Positions 1 to 8,316 of a DNA stretch of 64,000 nucleotides are shown piece after piece; position 1 is the stretch's first letter; the number at the start of each line of letters is the position of its first letter. The position numbers were made by a program, and so were the translations under genes. Below the pieces are notes generated by a model, which saw nothing but the letters and a program-made list of their open reading frames with translations, had not been told where the DNA came from and did no database searches. The DNA lies in assembly GCF_007828725.1 (NCBI RefSeq), contig NZ_VIUW01000001.1, positions 620,001-684,000 on the forward strand. The letters run 5' to 3'. This DNA comes from Marihabitans asiaticum. GTDB lineage: Bacteria > Actinomycetota > Actinomycetes > Actinomycetales > Dermatophilaceae.

Positions 1-2
1 CT

Positions 3-866
3 GAGCCGGAGTTCCTCCGCGACCATGCGGCCTTCACCCACGCGGTGGCCTCCGTGCTGCGGGACGGCCGGATCGACCTCGTGCACAACCAGAGCCTGCA
101 CCACCTGCCGCTGTCGATGAGCGCCGTGCTCCCGCCGGTCGTCACGACGCTGCACACGCCGCCCTTCCCGTGGATGGAGATGGGGGTGGCCCTCGCGGAC
201 GAGCGGGTGCGCTACGTCTGCGTCAGCGAGGCCAGCGCACGGGACTGGACCTGCCTGCCCGCGCCGCCGACGATCATCCCCAACGGGGTACCGGGCCACG
301 GCCCGGTGGGCCGCGGTGGCCCCGACCTCGTGTGGGTCGGCCGGATCACGCCGGAGAAGGGGGTTGACCTGGCCATCGCGGCCGCACGGGCAGCGGGGCG
401 ACGCCTCGTGCTCGCCGGGCCGGTGGGCGAGGAGGTCTACTACCAGCAGAGGGTGCGTCCCCTGCTCGGAGCCGACGTCGAGCATGCCGGCCACCTCGAC
501 TCGGCCGGGCTGGTCGAGCTCGTCGGGCGGAGCGCGGTCTGCCTGGTCACCCCACGCTGGGAGGAACCCTTCGGGATGGTCGCGGCCGAGGCGATGGTGC
601 GCGGCACCCCCGTGGCCGGGATCGCTCGCGGGGGGTTGACCGAGGTCGTGCGACCCGAAGGGGGAGTGCTCGTCCCCGACGGTGACGAGGACGAGCTCGT
701 CCGTCGCCTCGCAGACGCGATCGGGCCCGCAGAGCAGCGCGACCGGGACGAGGTCGCCCGGTGGGCCCGCTCGAGTTGGGCGGTCGAGACGATGGTTGAG
801 CGCTACGAGCGGCTCTTCGAAGAGGTCCTGTCCGCGGAGGGCGCGCGTGCGGAGGGTCCCCCGTGA
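3..866 (+). CDS. GT4-type glycosyltransferase, 5' end outside window
   Basis: The frame is open to the first base of the window, so the gene starts upstream; the GTG at 45 is only an internal candidate. The visible part is the C-terminal Rossmann half of a GT-B, family GT4 retaining glycosyltransferase. It shows the nucleotide-sugar segment VGRITPEKGVDLAI and the family E-x7-E motif in EEPFGMVAAEA. It should transfer a sugar from a nucleotide donor in the cytoplasm; the acceptor cannot be told. Its stop overlaps the next gene by 4 bp (GTGA), so the three glycosyltransferases form one translationally coupled operon. Confidence 0.85.
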   Translation, partial: EPEFLRDHAAFTHAVASVLRDGRIDLVHNQSLHHLPLSMSAVLPPVVTTLHTPPFPWMEMGVALADERVRYVCVSEASARDWTCLPAPPTIIPNGVPGHGPVGRGGPDLVWVGRITPEKGVDLAIAAARAAGRRLVLAGPVGEEVYYQQRVRPLLGADVEHAGHLDSAGLVELVGRSAVCLVTPRWEEPFGMVAAEAMVRGTPVAGIARGGLTEVVRPEGGVLVPDGDEDELVRRLADAIGPAEQRDRDEVARWARSSWAVETMVERYERLFEEVLSAEGARAEGPP

Positions 867-1855
867 AGGTCGGCGTCTACGTCCACCACGACGGCGGCGG
901 CCATCACGCCCGGGCCCGTGTCCTGCGCGCCGCCCTGGAGGAGCGCGGGGCCGAGGTGACCCTGCTCGGCTCAGGGCCCGGGGTCGACGTCACCCTCGAC
1001 CGGGACGACGACGGTCCGGCCGCGGACTCACCGGTCGACGCCGACGGGGGCGGGCGGCTGCACTGGGTGCCTCTGGGGCACGACGGGTTGCGTCGCCGAG
1101 CCGCGGCGGTGTCGGGGTGGCTCGCGCAGTCCCGACCCGACGTGGTCGTCGTCGACGTCTCGGTCGAGATCACCGCCCTGGTCCGGCTGCACGGCGTGCC
1201 GGTGGTCGTCGTCGCCCAGCCGGGCCTTCGCGAGGACCCGGCCCACCACCTCGCCTACGACCTCGCTGCGGCGATCGTCGCCCCGTGGCCCGAGCTGCCC
1301 CTGGACCCCGCTCCGCACCTCGCCCGCTGGCCCGGCAAGGTCGAGCGGGTCGGTGGCCTCAGTGCCCTCGAGCGGCACGGGTCGTCGCCAGCCCGGACCG
1401 ACGACGGGCTCCTGCTGGCCGGTCGAGAGGGCTGGGCACAGCCGGACCTCACCCGCCGGGTCGTCGCCGCGGTCCCGGACCGACACTGGGAGCTCGCCGG
1501 CGGCGAGCACTGGGTCGACGACGTCGCCGGGCTGATGGCCGCTGCGGGCATCGTCGTCAGCCACGCCGGCCAGGGTGCCGTGGCCGACCTCGCTGCGACC
1601 GGTTCGGCCGCGGTGGTCCTCGCCCAGCCCCGCCCCTTCGCCGAGCAGGAGCACATGGTCGCCGCGCTCGAGGCTCTCGGGTGCTGCGCGACCGTGGGGC
1701 GTGCCGCTGCCGAGCAGCCCGACACCCTCGACTGGCTCGGGCTGGTCGAGAACGCGCTCGCCCGAGCCCGTCGCTGGCCGTCCTGGCGCACCGAGGGCGC
1801 GGCGGACCGCGCCGCCGAGGTCGTCCTCGCGGCGGGAGAAGGCCGCCATGCCTGA
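863..1855 (+). CDS. GT-B glycosyltransferase, MurG/GT28-like
   Basis: A 330-residue protein with the GT-B layout: an N-terminal glycine-rich loop (VHHDGGGHHARA) and a C-terminal donor-binding half holding SHAGQGAVADLAATG, then an LAQPRPFAEQEHM segment. This resembles GT28/GT1 enzymes, where the G-Q-x-x-x-A stretch and the late Q/E contact the nucleotide sugar. The GTG start at 863 overlaps the previous stop. Substrate unknown; the setting between a GT4 and a GT-A gene suggests assembly of a surface or storage glycoconjugate. The residue pattern is clear but the exact family is inferred. Confidence 0.75.
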   Translation: MKVGVYVHHDGGGHHARARVLRAALEERGAEVTLLGSGPGVDVTLDRDDDGPAADSPVDADGGGRLHWVPLGHDGLRRRAAAVSGWLAQSRPDVVVVDVSVEITALVRLHGVPVVVVAQPGLREDPAHHLAYDLAAAIVAPWPELPLDPAPHLARWPGKVERVGGLSALERHGSSPARTDDGLLLAGREGWAQPDLTRRVVAAVPDRHWELAGGEHWVDDVAGLMAAAGIVVSHAGQGAVADLAATGSAAVVLAQPRPFAEQEHMVAALEALGCCATVGRAAAEQPDTLDWLGLVENALARARRWPSWRTEGAADRAAEVVLAAGEGRHA

Positions 1856-2687
1856 CGAGAGCGCGGTGACGGTCGTGACGATCGCGCACGGCCGCCACGA
1901 TCACCTCGTCCGGCAGCGGGAGGTGCTGCGCGAGGTCGCAGCGGGGGTTCCCCACGTCGTCGTGGCGATGGAGGACCCCGAGATCGGTCGCCTCCTCGAG
2001 GGCGACCCGGACGTCGTCCTGCGGGAGGTCCCCGCAGACGCGCTTGGTCTTCCGCTCGCGGCGGCCCGTAACCTCGGCGTCGCCACCGCGATCGACGAGG
2101 GGGCCGAGCTCGTCGTGCTGCTCGACGTCGACTGTCTGCCAGGTCCTGATCTCCTTCGCCGGTACGCCGAGGCGGCCCGCGCCGCGCCTGGAGACATGCT
2201 CTGCGGCCCGGTGACCTATCTCGCCGCAGGCGTCAGGCCCACCCGCGCGGCCGAGCTGACCGCCCTCACCTCACCCCACCCGGCCCGACCGGCACCGCCC
2301 GACGACCAGGTCGTGCGGACCGCGGATCACGACCTCTTCTGGTCCTTGTCCTTCGCCGTCACCCCGGCGACCTGGGCCCGGGTCGGAGGCTTCTGCGAGG
2401 AGTACGTCGGCTACGGCGGCGAGGACACCGACCTCGCCTGGAGCGCACGCGACCGGGGGGTCGGTCTGTGCTGGGTCGGCGGTGCCCACGCCTACCACCA
2501 GTGGCACCCCGTCTCGGCGCCCCCGGTCGAGCATCTTCAGGACATCGTCCGCAACGCGCGCATCGCGCACCGGCGCTGGGGACGCTGGCCGATGAGCGGC
2601 TGGCTGACCGCCTTCGCCGAGCGCGGACTCATCCGGTGGGAAGGGAACGATGTGAAGGTGCTGAGGGACCCCCCTTCGCCCGACTAG
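1848..2687 (+). CDS. GT-A (family 2-like) glycosyltransferase
   Basis: I take the ATG at 1848, which overlaps the preceding stop by 8 bp; the frame is open further upstream but that part lies inside the previous gene. The 279-residue product starts like a GT-A enzyme (VTVVTIAHGRHDHL), has the metal-binding DxD-type motif in LLDVDCLPGP, and a C-terminal GGFCEEYVGYGGEDTDLAW block typical of galactosyltransferase/GT7C-like domains. It ends 10 bp before gabT, whose likely -10 box overlaps this gene's stop codon. Acceptor and sugar are unknown. Confidence 0.8.
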   Translation: MPDESAVTVVTIAHGRHDHLVRQREVLREVAAGVPHVVVAMEDPEIGRLLEGDPDVVLREVPADALGLPLAAARNLGVATAIDEGAELVVLLDVDCLPGPDLLRRYAEAARAAPGDMLCGPVTYLAAGVRPTRAAELTALTSPHPARPAPPDDQVVRTADHDLFWSLSFAVTPATWARVGGFCEEYVGYGGEDTDLAWSARDRGVGLCWVGGAHAYHQWHPVSAPPVEHLQDIVRNARIAHRRWGRWPMSGWLTAFAERGLIRWEGNDVKVLRDPPSPD

Positions 2688-2690
2688 GCT
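2685..2690 (+). promoter_or_regulatory. -10 box of gabT, leaderless type
   Basis: TAGGCT lies 7 nt before the GTG start of gabT. In actinobacteria this spacing puts the transcription start on the start codon itself. The box overlaps the TAG stop of the upstream glycosyltransferase. Confidence 0.55.
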
Positions 2691-2697
2691 CCTGAGG

Positions 2698-4038
2698 GTG
2701 AGCGACATCACCCAGCAGCGCACCCTGTCCACGCAGATCCCCGGCCCGAGATCCGCCGAGCTGCAGCAACGCAAGCTCGCGACCGTGTCCGACGGGGTCG
2801 GCACCGGGCTGCCGGTCTACGTTGAGCGCGCCGAGGGCGGCATCCTGCGCGACGTCGACGGCAACCAGCTCATCGACCTCGCCTCCGGCATCGCCGTGAC
2901 GACTGTCGGCAACCGCAACCCCCGCGTCATGGAGGCCGTGCGCCGTCAGGTCGAGGACTTCACCCACACCTGCTTCATGGTCACCCCCTACGAGGAGTAC
3001 CTGCAGGTCTGCGAGGCGCTCGCCGAGCTCACCCCGGGTGATCACGCCAAGAAGTCGGCGCTCTTCAACTCCGGTGCCGAGGCGGTGGAGAACGCGGTGA
3101 AGATCGCCCGGCACGCCACCGGCCGGACGGCGGTCGTCGCCTTCGAGCACGGCTACCACGGCCGGACCAACCTCACCATGGCACTCACCGCGAAGAACAT
3201 GCCGTACAAGGACGGCTTCGGCCCCTTCGCCCCCGAGGTCTACCGCGCGCCGATGGCCTACCCCTACCGCTGGCCGACCGGCCCGAAGCAGTGCGCCGAC
3301 GAGGCCTTCGAGGCCTTCACCTCGACGGTGCACGCGCAGGTCGGTGAGCACAACACAGCGGCGGTGATCATCGAGCCGATCCAGGGCGAAGGGGGTTTCA
3401 TCGTGCCGCCGGAGGGGTGGCTGCGCCGGGTGTCGGAGTGGTGCACCGAGCACGGGATCCTGCTCATCGCCGACGAGGTGCAGTCCGGCTTCTGCCGCAC
3501 CGGTGACTGGTTCGCCTGCGAGCACGAAGGGGTGGTGCCCGACCTCATGACGACGGCCAAGGGCATCGCCGGCGGGATGCCGCTGGCCGCGGTCACCGGT
3601 CGGGCCGAGCTCATGGACGCCGTGCACGGTGGCGGCCTCGGCGGCACCTACGGCGGCAACCCCGTCGCCTGCGCGGCCGCGCTGGCCAGCATCGAGTCGA
3701 TGCGAGAAGACGACCTGTGCGCCCGCGCGAAGGAGATCGAGGCGATCCTGACCGCCCGTCTGCAGACGCTGGCCGACAAGACTGGCGTCATCGGGGACAT
3801 CCGCGGACGAGGCGCGATGGTCGCCGCCGAGCTGGTCAGCGACCTCGACCTGAAGACCCCCGCCGCCGAGCTGACCGCCGCGGTCAACAAGGCCTGCCAC
3901 GCCCGCGGGGTGGTCACCCTGACCTGCGGCACGTACGGCAACGTCTTCCGCTTCCTGCCCCCGCTGACGATCAGCGACGAGCTGCTCGGCGAGGCGATGG
4001 ACGTGCTCGACGAGGCCTTCGCGGAGGCGCTCGGCTGA
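2698..4038 (+). CDS. gabT: 4-aminobutyrate aminotransferase
   Basis: A class-III PLP aminotransferase of 446 residues, full length for GabT. It moves the amino group of 4-aminobutyrate to 2-oxoglutarate, giving succinate semialdehyde and glutamate. Visible landmarks are the cofactor segment SGAEAVENAVKIAR, the aspartate of LLIADEVQSGFCRTG that contacts the PLP ring nitrogen, and the Schiff-base lysine K288 in TTAKGIAGGMP. The GTG start fits a leaderless promoter. No gabD dehydrogenase lies beside it. A strong hairpin follows the stop, so it is transcribed alone. Confidence 0.9.
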   Translation: MSDITQQRTLSTQIPGPRSAELQQRKLATVSDGVGTGLPVYVERAEGGILRDVDGNQLIDLASGIAVTTVGNRNPRVMEAVRRQVEDFTHTCFMVTPYEEYLQVCEALAELTPGDHAKKSALFNSGAEAVENAVKIARHATGRTAVVAFEHGYHGRTNLTMALTAKNMPYKDGFGPFAPEVYRAPMAYPYRWPTGPKQCADEAFEAFTSTVHAQVGEHNTAAVIIEPIQGEGGFIVPPEGWLRRVSEWCTEHGILLIADEVQSGFCRTGDWFACEHEGVVPDLMTTAKGIAGGMPLAAVTGRAELMDAVHGGGLGGTYGGNPVACAAALASIESMREDDLCARAKEIEAILTARLQTLADKTGVIGDIRGRGAMVAAELVSDLDLKTPAAELTAAVNKACHARGVVTLTCGTYGNVFRFLPPLTISDELLGEAMDVLDEAFAEALG

Positions 4039-4054
4039 CCCGCGCCGACGGCGA

Positions 4055-4084
4055 CGAAGGGGGAGCGGCGACGCTCCCCCTTCG
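4055..4084 (+). terminator. Intrinsic-type terminator built on CGAAGGGG
   Basis: A perfect 13-bp stem (arm CGAAGGGGGAGCG, 4-nt loop) follows gabT. Both arms end in the dispersed octamer CGAAGGGG in inverted orientation. No U-tract follows, as is common in high-GC actinobacteria. Confidence 0.75.
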
Positions 4085-4111
4085 CCGTGCCCCGATTAGG
4101 TCTACGAACCC

Positions 4112-4125
4112 CCGTAGTACTACGG
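4112..4125. promoter_or_regulatory. 14-bp palindrome in the doxX promoter region
   Basis: CCGTAGTACTACGG is a perfect palindrome about 50 bp before the DoxX-like gene, in a locally AT-richer stretch that could hold promoter elements. It may be an operator. No regulator gene is adjacent. Confidence 0.4.
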
Positions 4126-4174
4126 TAAGCCGCGCAGGGACATCCAGGCGGAACGAGCCACAGGGAGTCACAGA

Positions 4175-4753
4175 ATGACCGCCACAACACGCACCACGGA
4201 TCGCGTCAACGACGGCCGACGCGGAGTCATCTTCCAGGAAGAGGTCGTCACCTCTCCCATCGCGCGGTACCTCCTCGCGGCACTGCGGATCGTCCTCGGC
4301 TGGACCTTCCTCTGGCCCTTCATCGACAAGCTGTTCGGGCTCGGCTACGCGACCGAGGCCGGCCGCGGCTGGCTGGACGGCGGCTCGCCTACGACCGGCT
4401 TCCTCACCAAGAACCCGGTCGTCGTCGAGGGACCGCTGGGCGGCTTCTTCGCCAACTTCGCCGGGGGATTCTGGGACTGGCTCTTCATGTTCGCCCTGGC
4501 GGGCATCGGCATCGCCTTCCTCTTCGGCGGCGGTCTGAAGATCGCGGCCTGGGGCGGCGCCCTGCTCATGGCCCTCATGTACCTCGCCGAGCTGCCCATC
4601 GGCCGCCCGGACATGGGCTTCACCAACCCGATCACCGACAGCCACTGGATCGAGGGCATCGCGCTCCTCGCGCTGGCCTACACCTACTCCGGTGACACCC
4701 TCGGCCTCGGCAAGTGGTGGGGCAAGATCGTCGGCAACGGCATCCTGCGCTGA
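4175..4753 (+). CDS. DoxX/DoxD-like membrane protein
   Basis: A 192-residue protein with four hydrophobic segments, beginning with an amphipathic N-terminus and IARYLLAALRIVLGWTFLWPFIDKLFG, the typical opening of the DoxX family. Family members are linked to thiosulfate:quinone or other redox partners, but most have no proven substrate. The start is supported by AGGGAG about 8 nt upstream. A palindrome lies in the promoter region. No other respiratory gene is adjacent, so the role is open. Confidence 0.75.
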   Translation: MTATTRTTDRVNDGRRGVIFQEEVVTSPIARYLLAALRIVLGWTFLWPFIDKLFGLGYATEAGRGWLDGGSPTTGFLTKNPVVVEGPLGGFFANFAGGFWDWLFMFALAGIGIAFLFGGGLKIAAWGGALLMALMYLAELPIGRPDMGFTNPITDSHWIEGIALLALAYTYSGDTLGLGKWWGKIVGNGILR

Positions 4754-4845
4754 CCACCTGATCAGCCTCCACGGAGCGGCTCGCCCTACGATGGGCGGGC
4801 CGCTTCGTCGTGCCGGGCCGGCGCGACGACGGACGAAGGGGTGAG

Positions 4846-5820
4846 ATGCGCGAGGAGACCACGCGGTGGCTGACCGCGCGCACCTGGACGCACGCAGACT
4901 GGACCGTGCCCGAGCTGCTGCGGGCCAAGTCCGAGCTCGGCTCGCGGATCAGCGTCGTCATCCCTGCTCGGGACGAGGAGGCGACCGTCGGCGATGTGGT
5001 CGCGGGGATCCGTCGCGAGCTCATCGACGCGGCAGATGCCGACCACGGTGCGGCGCTGGTCGACGAGCTCGTCGTCATCGACTCGCACTCGCGCGACCAG
5101 ACCGCCGAGGTGGCTCGCGCAGCGGGGGCGCAGGTGCACGCCGTCGGCGCGATCCGCCCGGACCTGGGCGAGCACCCGGGCAAGGGCGAGGCGCTGTGGA
5201 AGTCGCTCTTCGTCACCACGGGCGACCTCCTCGTCTTCGTCGACGCCGACCTGCGGCTCTGGGGTCCCCACTTCGTCACCGGGCTGCTCGGTCCGCTCCT
5301 CGCGGAGAGCTCGGTGCAGCTGGTCAAGGGCTTCTACGACCGGGTGCTCGACCACGGTGACGGGGAGCCCAGCGTCGAAGGGGGGAGGGTCACCGAGCTC
5401 GTGGCGAGACCGGTGCTCGACCTGTGGTGGCCGGAGCTCGCCGGGGTCATCCAGCCGTTGGCGGGGGAGTGGGCTGCCCGGCGTCCGCTGATGGAGTCGA
5501 TCGAGGTGCCGACCGGCTACGGGGTTGAGATCGCCGCCCTCATCGACACCCACGCCGCGCACGGTCTTGAGGCGATCGGCCAGGTCGACCTCGGGGCGCG
5601 GGCGCACGAGCACCAGAAGGACCACGACCTCGCCGTCATGGCCGCCGAGCTGCTCGCGGTCGCCCGGTCGCGCTGCGACGAGGATCCCGGCGTGCGCGGC
5701 GGGGCACTCCACCAGTTCACCCGAGAGACCGGATGGCGCGAGCGGCCGGTGCCGCTGGTCCAACGGCCGCCGGCCGGCCCCCTTCGCCGTGCCCTCCCCA
5801 CCTCCGAGGAGGCGCGATGA
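4846..5820 (+). CDS. gpgS: Glucosyl-3-phosphoglycerate synthase
   Basis: A GT-A, GT81-family retaining enzyme that moves glucose from a nucleotide donor to 3-phosphoglycerate, the first step of glucosylglycerate and methylglucose lipopolysaccharide synthesis. The ATG at 4846 is chosen because GAAGGGGTGAG directly precedes it and the N-terminus then matches the family. Seen are the donor loop VVIPARDEEATVG (about 37-49), the metal-binding D133-A-D135 in VFVDADLRLWGP, and the substrate helix region after LVKGFYDR. The stop overlaps the next gene (ATGA). In Mycobacterium gpgS likewise sits beside folP2. Confidence 0.85.
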   Translation: MREETTRWLTARTWTHADWTVPELLRAKSELGSRISVVIPARDEEATVGDVVAGIRRELIDAADADHGAALVDELVVIDSHSRDQTAEVARAAGAQVHAVGAIRPDLGEHPGKGEALWKSLFVTTGDLLVFVDADLRLWGPHFVTGLLGPLLAESSVQLVKGFYDRVLDHGDGEPSVEGGRVTELVARPVLDLWWPELAGVIQPLAGEWAARRPLMESIEVPTGYGVEIAALIDTHAAHGLEAIGQVDLGARAHEHQKDHDLAVMAAELLAVARSRCDEDPGVRGGALHQFTRETGWRERPVPLVQRPPAGPLRRALPTSEEAR

Positions 5821-6683
5821 CCCTGCGACTCGGGCGCAGGTCCTTCGCCGACACGGACCTGCTCGTCATGGCCATCGTCAACCGGACGCCGGACTCGTTC
5901 TACGACAAGGGGGCGACGTTCGGCGACGACGCCGCGATGGCCCGGGTCGACGCCGTCGTCGAGCAGGGCGCGGACCTCGTCGACATCGGTGGGGTCAAGG
6001 CGGCTCCCGGCGGTGAGGTGAGTGTCACTGAGGAGATCGGGCGGGTCGTCCCCTTCGTCGCGGCGGTGCGCCAGCGCCATCCCGACCTCGTCATCAGCGT
6101 CGACACCTGGCGAGCGGAGGTGGCCCGCGAGGCCCTCGCCGCGGGCGCCGACGTGCTCAACGACGCGTGGGGCGGCGCCGACCCCGAGCTGGTCGACGTC
6201 GCCGCCGAGCACGACGCCGCCCTGGTCTGCACGCACACCGGGGGCGCCGCGGTGCGCACCCGCCCGTTCCGCACCGGCTACGAGAGCGACGTCGTCGGGC
6301 AGGTCGTCGCGGGCGTCGTGCGCTACGCCGAGCGTGCCCTCGATGCCGGGGTCGCCCAGGAGTCGATCCTCATCGACCCGGCGCACGACTTCGGCAAGAA
6401 CACCCACCACACCCTGGAGATCACCCGGCGCCTCGACGAGCACGTCGCCACCGGGTGGCCGGTGCTCGTGTCGCTGTCGAACAAGGACTTTGTCGGGGAG
6501 ACGCTCGACCGGCCCGTCGACGAGCGGGTGGTGGGGACGCTCGCGACGACGGCGGTCTCGGCATGGCTCGGCGCGCGGGTCTACCGGGTGCACGAGGTCG
6601 CCGAGACCCGGCAGGTGCTCGACATGGTCGCCACCATGCGCGGCGACCGCCCGCCCACCCGGACGATCCGGGGCCTGGCATGA
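5817..6683 (+). CDS. folP2: FolP2-type dihydropteroate synthase paralogue
   Basis: A 288-residue TIM-barrel protein of the dihydropteroate synthase family. The ATG at 5817 overlaps the gpgS stop. The first signature reads IVNRTPDSFYDKGATF, not the usual NVTPDSFSDGG, and the second loop reads DIGGVKAAPGGE where true synthases have DIGGESTRPG. Both are FolP2 features; mycobacterial FolP2 is reported to lack DHPS activity. The other barrel strands (SVDTWR, LNDAWGG, LIDPAHDFGKN, VSLSNKDF) are kept. Coupling to gpgS suggests a role near glucosylglycerate metabolism, which is inference. A true folP is expected elsewhere. Confidence 0.8.
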   Translation: MTLRLGRRSFADTDLLVMAIVNRTPDSFYDKGATFGDDAAMARVDAVVEQGADLVDIGGVKAAPGGEVSVTEEIGRVVPFVAAVRQRHPDLVISVDTWRAEVAREALAAGADVLNDAWGGADPELVDVAAEHDAALVCTHTGGAAVRTRPFRTGYESDVVGQVVAGVVRYAERALDAGVAQESILIDPAHDFGKNTHHTLEITRRLDEHVATGWPVLVSLSNKDFVGETLDRPVDERVVGTLATTAVSAWLGARVYRVHEVAETRQVLDMVATMRGDRPPTRTIRGLA

Positions 6684-7408
6684 CGCTCGTCGCCGCCGCC
6701 ATCGTCCCCGCCGCACCGGCCCTCCTTCCCCGGATGGGTGGCGCCGCCGACCCGCTCCGCCCTCTTCGCCAGGTCTCGCGCGAGGCCGTGGCCGACGCCG
6801 TCGCGAGCGCTCCCGGGGCAGGGGTGGTCGTGGTGAGCGGATGGGGCCACAGCGACAGCGGAGGCGCCGCTCGTCGCCCCGTGCGCCGGGACTGGCCGCT
6901 CGACGCGCCGTCAGGGGCGGAGCGGTTCACCACCGGGCAGGTGCCGCCAGGTGCGCTGCCGACCGGTCTGGAGATCGGGCGCCAGCTGCTCGCTGACGGC
7001 ACCGAGGCGCGTCTGGTCTCGGTGGCCGACGACGCCGCTCCGCACGAGTGCCTGGCCCTCGGTGCCGACCTCGTCGCCGATGGGCCGACGGTGCTCGTCG
7101 TCGTCGCCGACGGCAGCGCGAAGCGCACGGTCAAGGCCCCCGGTCACCTGGACGAGCGGGCCGAGGGCTTCGACGCCGGGCTGTCACGGGCGCTCGCGGC
7201 GGCAGACGCCGATGCACTGGCCGCGCTCGACCCGGTCCTGGCCGACGAGCTCTGGTGCCGCGGCCGCGCCGCCCTGCAGGTCCTCGCCGGGGCGGCAGGC
7301 GGGTCCCCCTTCGCTCCCTCGGTCGACCACGACGAGGCGCCGTACGGGGTCGGCTACCTCGTCGCCACCTGGACCCCGCCCCCCAGATCGCGACCTACCA
7401 CGCAGTAG
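6680..7408 (+). CDS. LigB-like (class III extradiol dioxygenase B-like) protein
   Basis: A 242-residue Ala-rich protein starting at the ATG that overlaps the folP2 stop. The opening LVAAAIVPAAPALLPRMGG and the later VVVSGWGHSD and VVVADGSAKRT stretches match the small actinobacterial family annotated as class III extradiol dioxygenase subunit B-like. The classical metal-binding histidines are only partly recognisable, so enzyme activity is doubtful. The last codons and the TAG stop sit inside a perfect 60-bp palindrome. Third gene of the gpgS-folP2 operon. Confidence 0.55.
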   Translation: MTLVAAAIVPAAPALLPRMGGAADPLRPLRQVSREAVADAVASAPGAGVVVVSGWGHSDSGGAARRPVRRDWPLDAPSGAERFTTGQVPPGALPTGLEIGRQLLADGTEARLVSVADDAAPHECLALGADLVADGPTVLVVVADGSAKRTVKAPGHLDERAEGFDAGLSRALAAADADALAALDPVLADELWCRGRAALQVLAGAAGGSPFAPSVDHDEAPYGVGYLVATWTPPPRSRPTTQ

Positions 7409-7447
7409 TGGTCGTGATCACGACCACTACTGCGTGGTAGGTCGCGA
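7388..7447. terminator. Perfect 60-bp palindrome over a stop codon (bidirectional terminator)
   Basis: Two 30-bp arms with no loop, each base pairing, centred at 7417/7418 (GTGATCAC). The left arm encodes the last residues and stop of the LigB-like gene; the right arm is non-coding. It lies between convergent genes, so it can end transcription from both sides. Confidence 0.75.
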
Positions 7448-7476
7448 CCCGAGAGGCCCGGGAGCGGGCGAAGGGG

Positions 7477-8241
7477 TCAGCGCGGCGGCATGCGCAGGGC
7501 GCCGTCGAGGCGGATGACCTCGCCGTTGATCATCCCGTTGTCGACGATGTGCCCGACGAGCTTGGCGTACTCCGCGGGCTGGCCCAGCCGCGAGGGGTGC
7601 GGCACCTGCACCTCGAGGGCCTTGGTCGCCTCCTCGGGCAGGCCGGTCAGCATCGGGGTGGCGAAGGTGCCCGGAGCGATCGTCGCGACCCGGATCCCCT
7701 TGTCGGCCAGGTCGCGGGCCGCGGAGAGGGTCAGCCCGACGACGCCACCCTTGGACGCCGCGTAGGCCGCCTGCCCGACCTGCCCGTCGTAGGCGGCGAT
7801 GGAGGCGGTCATGACGACCACCCCGCGGTCGTCGTCGACCGGCTCGTTGTCGGCCATCGCGGCGGCGGTCAGGCGCAGCACGTTGAAGCTGCCGACGAGG
7901 TTGACGTCGATCACCTGCTGGAAGGTCTCCAGCGGCAGCGGGCCCTTGCGGCCCACCACGCGGCCCGGCGTACCGATGCCGGCGCAGGTGACGACGACCC
8001 GGAGCTCGCCGAGCTCACCGGCGGCGTCGACCGCGGCCTGCACCTGCGTCTCGTCCCGCACGTCGGTCGGGACGAACCGCGCGCGATCGCCCAGCTCGGC
8101 GGCGAGCTGCTCCCCGGGGCTGGAGGGCAGGTCCGCGATCACCACCGCGGCCCCGAGCACGTGCAGCTGGCGTGCGGTCGCCTCCCCGAGGCCGGAGGCC
8201 CCACCGGTGACGAGCGCGACGGTCGAGTCGGTGATCTTCAT
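7477..8241 (-). CDS. Short-chain dehydrogenase, 3-hydroxyacyl-CoA dehydrogenase type II-like
   Basis: A 254-residue classical SDR. NAD-binding motif [10 protein letters not shown] near the N-terminus, the acidic residue after strand 2 (VIADLP) that favours NAD over NADP, the CAGIG motif, and the catalytic Tyr-Lys in YAASKGG. The sequence resembles HSD17B10-type enzymes, which oxidise short 3-hydroxyacyl-CoA esters. The ATG at 8241 is chosen because TATGCT lies 8 nt upstream. It is transcribed divergently from a cluster of lipid-related hydrolases, which suits a role in acyl breakdown. Confidence 0.75.
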   Translation of the reverse strand: MKITDSTVALVTGGASGLGEATARQLHVLGAAVVIADLPSSPGEQLAAELGDRARFVPTDVRDETQVQAAVDAAGELGELRVVVTCAGIGTPGRVVGRKGPLPLETFQQVIDVNLVGSFNVLRLTAAAMADNEPVDDDRGVVVMTASIAAYDGQVGQAAYAASKGGVVGLTLSAARDLADKGIRVATIAPGTFATPMLTGLPEEATKALEVQVPHPSRLGQPAEYAKLVGHIVDNGMINGEVIRLDGALRMPPR

Positions 8242-8249
8242 GTCAGCCG

Positions 8250-8255
8250 AGCATA
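8250..8255 (-). promoter_or_regulatory. -10 box of the SDR gene
   Basis: TATGCT on the minus strand, 8 nt before the ATG at 8241, gives a leaderless transcript. Confidence 0.5.
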
Positions 8256-8316
8256 GTGACACGACAGTTATCGCTAAGGCGTGCCCCGGGCCGCTGGCCG
8301 TTGTTTACTCAAAGGC

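Noticed and set aside
5817-6683. Calling this gene the folate-making folP
   Set aside because: The ESTRP loop and the usual NVTPDSFSDGG signature are replaced by FolP2-type sequences.
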